Below are positions 52,108-60,348 of a stretch of 64,000 nt of DNA, one piece after another; position 1 is the stretch's first letter; each line of letters begins with the position of its first letter. Under the pieces are notes generated by a model, which was given only the letters and a program-made list of their open reading frames with translations, was not told the origin of the DNA and made no database searches. Both the position numbers and the translations under genes were made by a program. Source of the stretch: Mesorhizobium shangrilense (GTDB lineage Bacteria > Pseudomonadota > Alphaproteobacteria > Rhizobiales > Rhizobiaceae); contig NZ_JBEWSZ010000002.1 of assembly GCF_040537815.1 (NCBI RefSeq), positions 372,001-436,000 of the forward strand. The letters are read 5' to 3'.

Positions 52108-53097
52108 ATGGGATTGCTGGTCGAAGGCAAATGGCAGGACCGCTGGTACGATACCGGAGAGAGCGGCGGCAAGTTCGTGCGCTCGCAGTCGCAATGGCGT
52201 GACTGGATCACCCGCGACGGCACGCCCGCCGAAGGCCGCGGCCGCGGCTTCAAGGCCGAACCCGGCCGCTATCACCTCTATGTCTCGCTTGCATGCCCCT
52301 GGGCGCACCGGACGCTGATCTTTCGCGCGCTGAAGGGGCTCGAGGACATCATATCCGTTTCGGTGGTTCATCATTTCATGGGTGCTGACGGCTGGACATT
52401 CCTGGCCGAGGACGGCGCGACCGGCGACACGCTTTACGGGCTCGATTTCCTGCATCAGATCTACACCAGGGCCGACCCCGCCTATTCGGGCCGGGTGACC
52501 GTTCCGGTTCTATGGGACAAAAAAGAGCAGACCATCGTCTCCAACGAATCCTCCGAAATCATCCGGATGCTGAACTCAGCTTTCGACGAATGGGGCGATG
52601 CCGGCCTGGATTTCTATCCCGAGAACCTGCGTGGCGAGATCGACGCGATCAACACGCTGGTCTATCCGGCGGTCAACAATGGCGTCTACCGCGCCGGTTT
52701 CGCCACCACGCAATCCGCCTATGAGGAAGCCTTCGGCGACCTGTTCTCAGTGCTCGACATGCTGGAGGACCGCCTTTCGAAGCAGCGCTACCTCGTTGGC
52801 GACCGCATCACCGAGGCCGACTGGCGGCTGTTCACCACGCTGGTGCGCTTCGACCCGGTCTATGTCGGCCATTTCAAGTGCAACCTGCGCCGCATCGCCG
52901 ATTATCCGAACCTGTCGAATTATCTGCGCGACCTCTATCAGGTCCCCGGTGTCGCCGGAACGGTGAACCTGCATCACATCAAGGCGCATTATTACGGCAG
53001 CCACGAGACTATCAATCCGACGCGGATCGTGCCGGTCGGCCCGGAACTCGACTATGGCGGGCCGCATGACCGGGCGCGGTTCGGGAAGGCGGCGTGA
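52108..53097 (+). CDS. Glutathionyl-hydroquinone reductase (ECM4/YqjG-type GST)
   Basis: The 329-residue enzyme of the Xi-class glutathione transferases reduces glutathionyl-hydroquinones. The catalytic Cys63 is in LYVSLACPWAHRT, at the same residue number as I recall for E. coli YqjG. Other landmarks are FYPENLRGEIDAINTLVYPA (in part) and ITEADWRLFTTLVRFDPVYV. AAAGGGA lies eight bases before the ATG at 52108. It is divergent from the GNAT gene and converges with the NUDIX gene, one base apart. Confidence 0.9.
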   Translation: MGLLVEGKWQDRWYDTGESGGKFVRSQSQWRDWITRDGTPAEGRGRGFKAEPGRYHLYVSLACPWAHRTLIFRALKGLEDIISVSVVHHFMGADGWTFLAEDGATGDTLYGLDFLHQIYTRADPAYSGRVTVPVLWDKKEQTIVSNESSEIIRMLNSAFDEWGDAGLDFYPENLRGEIDAINTLVYPAVNNGVYRAGFATTQSAYEEAFGDLFSVLDMLEDRLSKQRYLVGDRITEADWRLFTTLVRFDPVYVGHFKCNLRRIADYPNLSNYLRDLYQVPGVAGTVNLHHIKAHYYGSHETINPTRIVPVGPELDYGGPHDRARFGKAA

Positions 53098-53098
53098 C

Positions 53099-53596
53099 CT
53101 ACCAGTAGGGCGAGGGCGCTTCCCCTCCGAAAACCTCTGCGATCCGCCGCAATGTCGCAGGCGTCGTGCCCTCGGGCAGGCCGTCGAGCGGGAAGAAGCC
53201 GGCCTCGGCGATCTCATGGTCGGGCAGCTTTGGCGTCGTCTGGGTGAAGCTCTCGATCAGGTAGAAGCCGACATGATCGCGGCGGCTGGCGCGGCGGTTG
53301 AAGTGCATGGATTTCAGCATCGGCGGGGCGGTCAGCGCGACGTTGCCTTCTTCAGCGAGTTCACGCGCCAGCGCCTCGGCCATCGTCTCGCCGACTTCGA
53401 CACCGCCGCCCGGAAGCTGCCAGCCGGGCACATAGGTGTGGCGGATGAGGAAGACGGAATTGGCTGAAGCGTCATGGATCAGGCCGCGCACGCCAAGCGT
53501 CATGGGGCGCCTCAGCACGAAATAGAGGTGGAACAATCGTCCCCTGAATCCCGGCCAGCCGGTTTGGCGAAAAGCGGTCTCGGGATCGGTCGCCAT
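53099..53596 (-). CDS. NUDIX hydrolase
   Basis: The 165-residue protein has a complete Nudix box GGGVEVGETMAEALARELAE followed by EGN, giving the metal-binding REXXEE-type core. It hydrolyses a nucleoside diphosphate linked to X. The target is unknown. The 5' end is near the divergent phosphoesterase gene (54-base gap), and a shared promoter region is likely. Confidence 0.88.
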   Translation of the reverse strand: MATDPETAFRQTGWPGFRGRLFHLYFVLRRPMTLGVRGLIHDASANSVFLIRHTYVPGWQLPGGGVEVGETMAEALARELAEEGNVALTAPPMLKSMHFNRRASRRDHVGFYLIESFTQTTPKLPDHEIAEAGFFPLDGLPEGTTPATLRRIAEVFGGEAPSPYW

Positions 53597-53649
53597 CAGT
53601 ATCGAAACCGTGGGTGGAAAGGTGCACGCGCGTCGCCTATGAAGGAAGA

Positions 53650-54579
53650 ATGTTCAGGCTCGCGCATATTTCCGATGTCCATCTTGGGCCGCTTCCCGAT
53701 GTATCCTATCGCGATCTCGCCTCCAAGCGCGTGCTCGGCTATGTCAACTGGCAGCGCAACCGCCGCCGCCACATGCATGACGCCGTCATCGACGCGATCG
53801 TCGCTGACATGAAGGCGAGCGGGCCTGATCATCTCGCTGTTACCGGCGACCTGGTCAATCTGGCGCTCGACGGCGAGATCGAAATGGCAAGGCATTGGCT
53901 GGAGGCGCTGGGTTCGCCGCATGACGTGTCGGTGGTGCCCGGCAATCACGATGCCTATGTGCCTGGCGCCTTCGACAAGATCTGCCGGTCCTGGGCGGCG
54001 TGGATGACCGGCGATGGCGTCGATGGGCCGATCGACCGCAATGCCTTTCCCTATCTGCGGGTGCGCGGCGATGTCGCGCTGATCGGTGTCTCGACGGCGC
54101 GCGCCACGGCACCGTTCATGGCCAACGGTTTCTTCATGGAAGGCCAGGCGGAACGGCTGGGCGCGATGCTCGACCAAGCCAAGGAGCAAGGCCTGTTCCG
54201 GGTGATCATGATCCACCATCCGCCGGTGCGCGGCGCGGTTTCGCAGCACAAGCGGCTGTTCGGCATTTCCCGCTTTCACAAAGTGGTTCGCCGGCATGGG
54301 GTGGAGCTTGTCCTGCACGGCCACTCGCATTTGCCGTCGCTGTCGTTCATCGGCGGGCGCGGCTTGAAAATTCCGGTGGTGGGTGTTGCCGCCGGGGGGC
54401 AGGCGCCGGGCGGCAAGCATCCGGCGGCGCAGTACAATCTGCTGGATATCGAAGGCGAAAAGGGCAGGTGGCGAATACGGCTGACGCGGCGCGGCCTCAC
54501 CGGGCCGTCCATACCGCCCAGCGACCTGCAGACGCTGGAACTTGGCGTCGAGACGGCGCCTCAGCTGGTCAGAAGCTGA
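53650..54579 (+). CDS. Metallophosphoesterase (calcineurin-like)
   Basis: This 309-residue binuclear metal phosphoesterase has the family metal motifs in order: ISDVHLGP (D-x-H), VTGDLVN (GD), VVPGNHDAY (GNHD), IMIHHPP and LHGHSHLP (GHxH). No signal peptide is seen, so it is cytoplasmic. Substrates in this superfamily range from cAMP to lipid A precursors. The ATG at 53650 has AAGGAAGA upstream. An in-frame GTG at 53614 is rejected. The 3' end overlaps the convergent gene by 11 bases. Confidence 0.88.
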   Translation: MFRLAHISDVHLGPLPDVSYRDLASKRVLGYVNWQRNRRRHMHDAVIDAIVADMKASGPDHLAVTGDLVNLALDGEIEMARHWLEALGSPHDVSVVPGNHDAYVPGAFDKICRSWAAWMTGDGVDGPIDRNAFPYLRVRGDVALIGVSTARATAPFMANGFFMEGQAERLGAMLDQAKEQGLFRVIMIHHPPVRGAVSQHKRLFGISRFHKVVRRHGVELVLHGHSHLPSLSFIGGRGLKIPVVGVAAGGQAPGGKHPAAQYNLLDIEGEKGRWRIRLTRRGLTGPSIPPSDLQTLELGVETAPQLVRS

Positions 54580-55186
54580 TCTTCATCGCCAGGATACGGT
54601 CCCAGAAGAACACGACCGACGCGGCCAGTCCGACCAGGGCGCCGGCGGCGATCAGGCCAAGGCCGGACAGGAAGGCGGACCAGACCTTGCCGCGCGTGGT
54701 CGACCGTAGCGGCGGTTCGGCTTCCGGAACCGCGGTGCGTCTTATACCTACGATAGCCGGCTCGGCGCCGCCTTCCATCATCTTCTGGCGCTCGACGACG
54801 CGCTCGGCGACGTAACGCGTCACCTGGTCGGCGACCGGCTTCATCTCGGTCGATTCGGCAAGCACCACGCGGCCGATCCTCGTGTCCTTGAGGAAGCGAT
54901 AGGTGCGGCGGTCGCGGCCCATGGCGACATGGCTGACGGCGTCGATCCACAGGCGCGGCTGCAGGCCGGACGACAGGGCGAAGTCGAAATTGTCCATGTC
55001 GGCGGGCACATCGGCAAAGACGGGCGCCAATTCAGCGGCAAGCAGTTCGAGGCGCATGCGATGCGCCTCGCGCATATCGACGACGACGTCGTCGCGGTCG
55101 GCAAAAGCGTTCTTCACGTCACGAATGGCATCGGACAGTTTTCGCGACGGATCGATGGGGGTGATTTTTTCGCCTGCGTCCTTCAT
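54569..55186 (-). CDS. C-terminal-anchored protein of unknown function
   Basis: The 205-residue protein is mostly soluble (starts MKDAGEKITPIDPSRKLSDA) with VVVDMREAHRMRLELLAAEL and RDRRTYRFLKDTRIGRVVLA, and has one membrane segment at the C terminus (FLSGLGLIAAGALVGLAASV). It would thus be tail-anchored with the bulk in the cytoplasm. I recall similar rhizobial proteins but no function. The 3' end overlaps the convergent phosphoesterase gene by 11 bases. Confidence 0.7.
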   Translation of the reverse strand: MKDAGEKITPIDPSRKLSDAIRDVKNAFADRDDVVVDMREAHRMRLELLAAELAPVFADVPADMDNFDFALSSGLQPRLWIDAVSHVAMGRDRRTYRFLKDTRIGRVVLAESTEMKPVADQVTRYVAERVVERQKMMEGGAEPAIVGIRRTAVPEAEPPLRSTTRGKVWSAFLSGLGLIAAGALVGLAASVVFFWDRILAMKISF

Positions 55187-55274
55187 CGGCGTGTGCCTCG
55201 CGGTTTGGTTAACACCCGGTTAACACAGCCGCCGGCAAATTGCACTGACGAGAGTGGGTGGGAACTGGGGGCGA

Positions 55275-56078
55275 TCAGCCCGCCGCGGCGGCGAGGTTTG
55301 GACGACGAGACCGGCCGCGGCGGTTCATGTTGCGGCGAATGATTTCGGCGACGAGGTCGGGCGCTTCCTCGACCAGCATGTGGCCGGCCTCCAGCACATG
55401 GTGGAGGTGAAATTGCGACGGCAGGTCATCGGCCTGGGTGACGGGCAACACGGTGTCATCGGTGCCCCAGGCCACCATCACCGGCATGTTCAAGGCCTCG
55501 AGCCATTGGCGCGGGATGACGCCTTGCCGGTCGTCACGGGTCATGGCGGCGGCGATCTCGACGAGTCTTGCCGCCTGGCCGGGACGCCCGCGCATTTCAA
55601 ACAGGACATCCACTGTGTGTTCCGCGGGCACCTGGTGCGGACCCGACATGGCGGCTAGGCAGGCCCGGATCTCGTCCTTGTCCACGGCGGCGGCGAAGCG
55701 GCGCAACAATGCCGCGTTGATCTCGTGACCAAAGCCGCCCGGAGCCAGAAGCGTCAGCGACGCCACGCGTGCCGGCTCCGCGGCCGCCATCAGCGCGGCA
55801 ACGGCTCCGCCCATCGAGTGACCGACGATATGGGCCCGCTTTATACCGCGCGCCGCCAGGTCGGCAAGAATGGCATTGGCCGCCACCTTGGCCGGGCCGG
55901 CGCCCGGAAAATCCAGCGAGAGTCCATGGCCGGGCAGGTCATAGGCCAGCGTCCGCGCGCCGTTCAGCAAAGGCGCGGTCACGTCGCGCCAGACATCATG
56001 GCCGCCGCCGAATCCGTGCAGCAACACGATGACCCTCGGGCCAACGCCCTGTTCCGCAGCATAAAGTGATGAGATCAT
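55275..56078 (-). CDS. Alpha/beta hydrolase
   Basis: The 267-residue enzyme has the alpha/beta hydrolase fold: oxyanion motif LLHGFGGGHDVW, nucleophile Ser in VGHSMGGAVAALMAA, an Asp in WGTDDTVLP and His in LEAGHMLVEEAP. All triad elements are present. It resembles acyltransferase or esterase branches such as the E2-acetoin relatives, but the substrate is not predictable. It starts at 56078 and is monocistronic by spacing. The upstream region 56079-56202 shows no clear feature. Confidence 0.82.
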   Translation of the reverse strand: MISSLYAAEQGVGPRVIVLLHGFGGGHDVWRDVTAPLLNGARTLAYDLPGHGLSLDFPGAGPAKVAANAILADLAARGIKRAHIVGHSMGGAVAALMAAAEPARVASLTLLAPGGFGHEINAALLRRFAAAVDKDEIRACLAAMSGPHQVPAEHTVDVLFEMRGRPGQAARLVEIAAAMTRDDRQGVIPRQWLEALNMPVMVAWGTDDTVLPVTQADDLPSQFHLHHVLEAGHMLVEEAPDLVAEIIRRNMNRRGRSRRPNLAAAAG

Positions 56079-56202
56079 GAAATCAGATGGGTTTTAACAC
56101 AGCAGGACGCCAATTGTGGCTGGATTGCTCCATGTCCAACAAGATGGCCAGTAAAATTTTCGCGACTGGTCGGCCAACCAAAAAGGATAGTGTTGGCGTA
56201 TA

Positions 56203-57978
56203 TCAGCTCGCGCCGCCGAGCCCGGCGGCACGCAAGGCCTCGACCAGTCGGTCGGTCAGATCGGCGGGATATCGCCTCTCGACGAATGTCGCGCGCGGAT
56301 CGGCCGCGAATTTCGGAAATTTGGCTGTCAATTCGTCCAGAAGCCTTGCCGCCAGTGCGTCGCGCCCAAGGCTTCTGGCGCTGATCAGCCGAGCGGCAAG
56401 ATAATGTGATTTCGCTGCCGTGGTTCTGAGCGCGGTGCTGGCGGCGGCGGCCTTCTTCATGTCGCCAAGCATGAATTCACCGACGAAGAGCCCGAAATCC
56501 CACCATGTCGGGTGCCCGCTGGACGTGTCCACCGCGTGGGCCATGATCGGCGTTCCCTCGGCATATTTGCCAGCAAATATCAGCCCGTAGCCATAGGCGG
56601 CGGCCATTGCGAGGTCATATGGGTTGAGTTCATAGGCCTTGCGCATCCAACTGATGGCTTGTTCCGCGTTGCCGACACGCGAATTGATGTAGCCGTAGGC
56701 GCGATGCGCATAGGGGCTGGTCGGCCCCATCTGCACACCACGATGAGCAAACGTGAGCGCCTTGTCGATCGACGCATCGGGCGGATAGGCGTAATGGTCG
56801 CTAACCGCCTCGAGATGTAGCGAGGCAAGCTCCGAATAGACGAGCGACGACTTCGCACCACGGCTGGCGAGACTTTCGAGACAGCGATAGGCAGCCTCGT
56901 GGGTCTTGTCGTTCTGGTCGAGGTAATATTTGTCGTTCAGGATCAGGCATTGCGTCAGGTCGGTCTGCAGGTCGCTCTGTTCGATATAATTATAGATGGT
57001 GCCGGAGGCGGGGGCGGCTGAGCTCAGGATGGCGGCGACGCTGTCTTGGACAGCGGAAGGGGCGCTGTCGGCGGCAGTCAGGCTGCGTGACATCAGGACA
57101 CGACCGGTGGCAACGCTCTGAAGCTCGAGGGTGAGGTCGCCCGTGTCCGGGCCCGGCATGATGTCGAAGACGAAGCTGGCGGCGTCCGCGACAGGATCGG
57201 GCACCCTGTCGGCGTCACGGCTGATGAAGTTGACGGTGTCGAAGCCGGTCAGCCCGGCGCGCAGCGAGGCAGCGACACGGCCGGCCTCGGCGCTGCTGGT
57301 CCTCATGGCGATGTAGACAAGAGGAAGAGTTTCCACCGGCGCCGTCGAGATGCTGCTGGTCGCTCCCGCGGTCTCGATCGTTGATGGCGCGTCACCACCC
57401 GCCAGCAGGTTGCCGCTGCCTTGCCGCAGGATAAGCACCGCCAGCATGACGATGACGAGGGCGATCGCCGCCCAGAAGAATTGGAGCTGCCTGAGCACCG
57501 AGACCGCCGGCGCGGCTGCCGGCGGAACCGGCAAAGCGGCTGCATCGGCACTGACGTGTGCGTCGGCGGGCTGTCCAGGCAGGGTGGCAATAGCCGCCGG
57601 GGAGGCGACCGCTTCTACCGGCTCGGGCAAGCGGATGGCGTTGAGCTCATAGGCTGGAACATAGCCGCCGCGCGGGATGGCGATGCGGACCGGCTCGTCG
57701 ATCCCCTCACTGGCGAAATACTGCTGCAGAAGCTCGCGCAACCGGCCCGCCTGCACGCGCACCACCGCATCGGTCGACGAATCGAAGTCGCCGTCCTTGC
57801 CGAAGACATCCATCGCGATCGAGAAGCCCTTGAGCCTGTCAGCTTCGCCGGCCTGTTCGCGCTCGACAAGGTAACGGAGCAACTCGCGCGCGCGCTCGGA
57901 CCTTCCAAACGTTTCGCTGGCAAGCAGTCGCTCAAGTGTTTCGCGCACTGCGGGGGCGGCAGGCGGGGTATGCTGCAA
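56203..57978 (-). CDS. Winged-helix / transmembrane / TPR signalling protein
   Basis: The 591-residue protein combines a cytoplasmic DNA-binding-like domain (about 1-110: ASETFGRSERARELLRYLVE, then VQAGRLRELLQQYF and IAIPRGGYVPAY), one membrane segment (FFWAAIALVIVMLAVLILRQ, about 168-187) and a periplasmic half with TPR-like helices (NAEQAISWMRKAYELNPYDL). A single-pass protein with a DNA-binding domain on one side and TPRs on the other suggests a ToxR/CadC-like regulator. I recall such families in rhizobia without known ligands. No target gene is adjacent. Confidence 0.72.
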   Translation of the reverse strand: MQHTPPAAPAVRETLERLLASETFGRSERARELLRYLVEREQAGEADRLKGFSIAMDVFGKDGDFDSSTDAVVRVQAGRLRELLQQYFASEGIDEPVRIAIPRGGYVPAYELNAIRLPEPVEAVASPAAIATLPGQPADAHVSADAAALPVPPAAAPAVSVLRQLQFFWAAIALVIVMLAVLILRQGSGNLLAGGDAPSTIETAGATSSISTAPVETLPLVYIAMRTSSAEAGRVAASLRAGLTGFDTVNFISRDADRVPDPVADAASFVFDIMPGPDTGDLTLELQSVATGRVLMSRSLTAADSAPSAVQDSVAAILSSAAPASGTIYNYIEQSDLQTDLTQCLILNDKYYLDQNDKTHEAAYRCLESLASRGAKSSLVYSELASLHLEAVSDHYAYPPDASIDKALTFAHRGVQMGPTSPYAHRAYGYINSRVGNAEQAISWMRKAYELNPYDLAMAAAYGYGLIFAGKYAEGTPIMAHAVDTSSGHPTWWDFGLFVGEFMLGDMKKAAAASTALRTTAAKSHYLAARLISARSLGRDALAARLLDELTAKFPKFAADPRATFVERRYPADLTDRLVEALRAAGLGGAS

Positions 57979-58073
57979 GTGTCGATCCTCTCGAAGTCGG
58001 CACAGGTTAAGGTCTGATCATATAGGTCCGGCACCAGCGTACAAGCGCGGTCATATTATGTGATCACGTACCT

Positions 58074-58136
58074 CACCGGATAATTTTCCGGTGGTCAACA
58101 CCCTGACCCGGCAAACCGATCTGGTCTGCCGGGTCA
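58074..58136. terminator. Two hairpins downstream of leuA
   Basis: A perfect 10-bp stem TGACCCGGCA (58104-58113) / TGCCGGGTCA (58127-58136) lies 57 bases beyond the leuA stop. A second stem CACCGGA (58074-58080) / TCCGGTG (58087-58093) follows. No T-run is obvious after the first, so termination is likely but not assured. Confidence 0.45.
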
Positions 58137-58192
58137 TGTGAAAATCAGGCTGTTGGCAAGTGATGCCTACATCTCGTCCGGACCGTGGAAGA

Positions 58193-59944
58193 TCAGCCGG
58201 CCTTGCGGCCGACAATCCGGTTGGCGGCGGACACCACGGCTTCCAGCGAGGCGGCCACGATGTTGGTGTTGATGCCGGCACCGAACAGCTTGCCGCCGGG
58301 ATATTCCATCTCGACATAGGAGATGGCCGAGGCGTTCGAGCCGCGCTGCATCGAATGCTCGGAATAGTCGAGCACCGACATCTCCACGCCGACATGGCGT
58401 GACAGCGCGTCGACGAAGCCGTCGATCGGGCCGGTTCCGGTGCCGGATATCGTCACCTCCTTGCCGTTGTCGAGGATGACCGCCTCGACAACGCGCCGGC
58501 CCTTGACCTCGGTGTCCGGGTAGGTGTGATGGTCGAGGAATTTCAGGCGCGCGCCCGGCTGGTCGACGTAAGTTTCGAGGAAACGTTCGTAGATCCGCTT
58601 GGCCGGCACTTCCTTGCCTTCCGCATCGGTGATCGCCTGGATCTCCTGGCTGAATTCGATCTGCAGGTTGCGCGGCAGGTTGAGGCCGTGGTCGGCCTGC
58701 AGCACATAGGCGATACCGCCCTTGCCTGACTGCGAGTTGATGCGGATGATCGCCTCGTAGCTGCGGCCGACGTCGGCCGGGTCGATCGGCAGATACGGCA
58801 CTTCCCACAGGCTTGTGTTGGCCTTCTTCAGCGCCTTCATGCCCTTGTTGATGGCGTCCTGGTGCGAGCCGGAAAAAGCCGTGTAGACGAGTTCGCCGAC
58901 ATAGGGATGGCGCTCAGGGATCCGCAACTGGTTCGAATATTCGTAGACGTCCTTCATCCGGTTGATGTCGGAGCAGTCCAGTTCCGGATCGACGCCTTGC
59001 GTGTACATGTTGAGCGCAAGGTTGACGATGTCGACATTGCCGGTGCGTTCGCCATTGCCGAACAAGGTGCCCTCGACGCGGTCGGCGCCGGCCATCAAGG
59101 CGAGTTCGGTGGCGGCGACGCCGGTGCCGCGATCATTGTGGGGATGCAGCGAAATGATCAGGTTGTCGCGATTATCGAGGTGCCGGATCATCCATTCGAT
59201 GCGATCGGCATAGACATTCGGCGTCGAGGATTCGACCGTCGACGGCAGGTTGACGATCAGCTTGTTGTCGGGCGTCGGCCTGACGATTTCGGTGACGGCG
59301 TTGCAGATCTCCAGCGCCACTTCGAGCTCGGTGCCTGGAAAACTTTCCGGCGAGTACTGGAAGCGGTAGCCGCCGCCGGCCTTTGCCGCCATGTCGGTGA
59401 TCAGCTTGGCGGCGTCGGTGGCAATCCGCTTGATGCCGGCGACGTCCTTCTCGAAGACGACGCGGCGCTGCAACTCGCTGGTCGAATTGTAGAAGTGCAC
59501 GATCGGGGTCTTCGCCCCCTTGAGCGCCTCGAAGGTTCGGGTGATGAGTTCGGGACGGCACTGCACCAGCACCTGCAGGTCGACATCGTCGGGAACATTG
59601 CCTTCTTCGATGCACCAGCGGGCGAAGTCGAAATCCGTCTGCGAGGCCGACGGGAAGCCGATCTCGATTTCCTTGAAGCCCATGTCGAGCAGCAGGGCCA
59701 GCATGCGGGCCTTGCGTTCGTGGCCCATCGGGTCGATCAGCGCCTGGTTGCCGTCGCGCAGGTCGACCGAGCACCAGATCGGCGCCTTGCCGATGACCTT
59801 CGAGGGCCAAGTGCGGTCGGCGAGGCCGACAGTCGGATAGGGTTGGTATTTTCGGACGGCGTCGGGCATGCCGCTTGGCCTACCCTTGGCCGCGTCATTG
59901 CCGGCTGCCGCGGCATTCGAGCGGATGTCTTCGCGTGCGTTCAT
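58193..59944 (-). CDS. leuA: 2-isopropylmalate synthase
   Basis: This 583-residue enzyme catalyses the first committed step of leucine synthesis, condensing acetyl-CoA with 2-oxoisovalerate. The TIM-barrel part has SVDLRDGNQALIDPM (metal-binding Arg-Asp) and SLHPHNDRGTG (His pair), then LFGNGERTGNVDIVNLALNM. The C-terminal third is the leucine-binding regulatory domain. The length and order fit type 2 LeuA. A leucine-rich leader peptide and several hairpins lie upstream on the same strand, pointing to attenuation control. Confidence 0.95.
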   Translation of the reverse strand: MNAREDIRSNAAAAGNDAAKGRPSGMPDAVRKYQPYPTVGLADRTWPSKVIGKAPIWCSVDLRDGNQALIDPMGHERKARMLALLLDMGFKEIEIGFPSASQTDFDFARWCIEEGNVPDDVDLQVLVQCRPELITRTFEALKGAKTPIVHFYNSTSELQRRVVFEKDVAGIKRIATDAAKLITDMAAKAGGGYRFQYSPESFPGTELEVALEICNAVTEIVRPTPDNKLIVNLPSTVESSTPNVYADRIEWMIRHLDNRDNLIISLHPHNDRGTGVAATELALMAGADRVEGTLFGNGERTGNVDIVNLALNMYTQGVDPELDCSDINRMKDVYEYSNQLRIPERHPYVGELVYTAFSGSHQDAINKGMKALKKANTSLWEVPYLPIDPADVGRSYEAIIRINSQSGKGGIAYVLQADHGLNLPRNLQIEFSQEIQAITDAEGKEVPAKRIYERFLETYVDQPGARLKFLDHHTYPDTEVKGRRVVEAVILDNGKEVTISGTGTGPIDGFVDALSRHVGVEMSVLDYSEHSMQRGSNASAISYVEMEYPGGKLFGAGINTNIVAASLEAVVSAANRIVGRKAG

Positions 59945-59970
59945 TGTCTTGTCTCCCGGCGGCTCGCGGG

Positions 59971-60096
59971 TCCGCCTTCAGGCGGATTTGGTGCCGAGCG
60001 GCGCCTTTACCAGATTTCATTCGCTGATTGTGAATTGCCAAGGAGCATGCGCGTGAGCGGCGGTTCGACCGCCGGGCGCTCCTTCAGCGAGCCCGG
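59971..60096 (-). promoter_or_regulatory. Candidate leuA attenuator region
   Basis: Three hairpins follow the Leu codons of the leader on the minus strand: CCGGGC/GCCCGG (60072-60096, covering the leader stop), GGCGGT/ACCGCC (60059-60073, overlapping the first by two bases, so mutually exclusive) and TCCGCC/GGCGGA (59971-59986). No U-run follows the last. Control could therefore be Rho-dependent or translational rather than classical. Confidence 0.5.
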
Positions 60097-60203
60097 CGAT
60101 CGCCGATAAGGCCGAGAAGAAGCAGGGTGGAAGCAAGCGCGCGCGCGGTCTGGCCGGCAAAGCCGGTCTGACGGGAAGCGACGGAGGGCGCGCGCGTGTT
60201 CAT
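60084..60203 (-). CDS. leuA leader peptide, leucine-rich
   Basis: A 39-codon frame directly upstream of leuA ends ASTLLLLGLIGDRRAR before its TGA (60084-60086). It has four Leu codons in a row and a fifth two codons later, near the end of the peptide, as in attenuators for leucine genes. The ATG at 60203 is preceded by GAGAACCGCC. An ATG four codons earlier is also in frame. Ribosome pausing at these Leu codons would change folding of the following hairpins. Confidence 0.6.
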   Translation of the reverse strand: MNTRAPSVASRQTGFAGQTARALASTLLLLGLIGDRRAR

Positions 60204-60304
60204 GGCGGTTCTCATACAGGAGCCGCCAAGGGGAGGCAAGTGGGCTGCGGGGCGGTCCGTGCTGGACACTCTTTCCCATGCGCGGCAAATGCGCCACACT
60301 TGGC

Positions 60305-60334
60305 GGCCGGCGAGGCCTCGCGGCCTCGCCGGCC
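60305..60334 (+). other. Perfect 13-bp hairpin abutting a ribosome-binding site
   Basis: GGCCGGCGAGGCC (60305-60317), loop TCGC, GGCCTCGCCGGCC (60322-60334) is a perfect inverted repeat. AGGAGG (60335-60340), the ribosome-binding site of the ATP-grasp gene, begins at the very next base. The stem could insulate the gene from upstream transcription or limit ribosome access. Confidence 0.6.
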
Positions 60335-60348
60335 AGGAGGGGTCGTCC

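Noticed and set aside
59945..60000. Riboswitch upstream of leuA
   Set aside because: The leucine-rich leader frame and simple hairpins explain the region. No known riboswitch core is seen.
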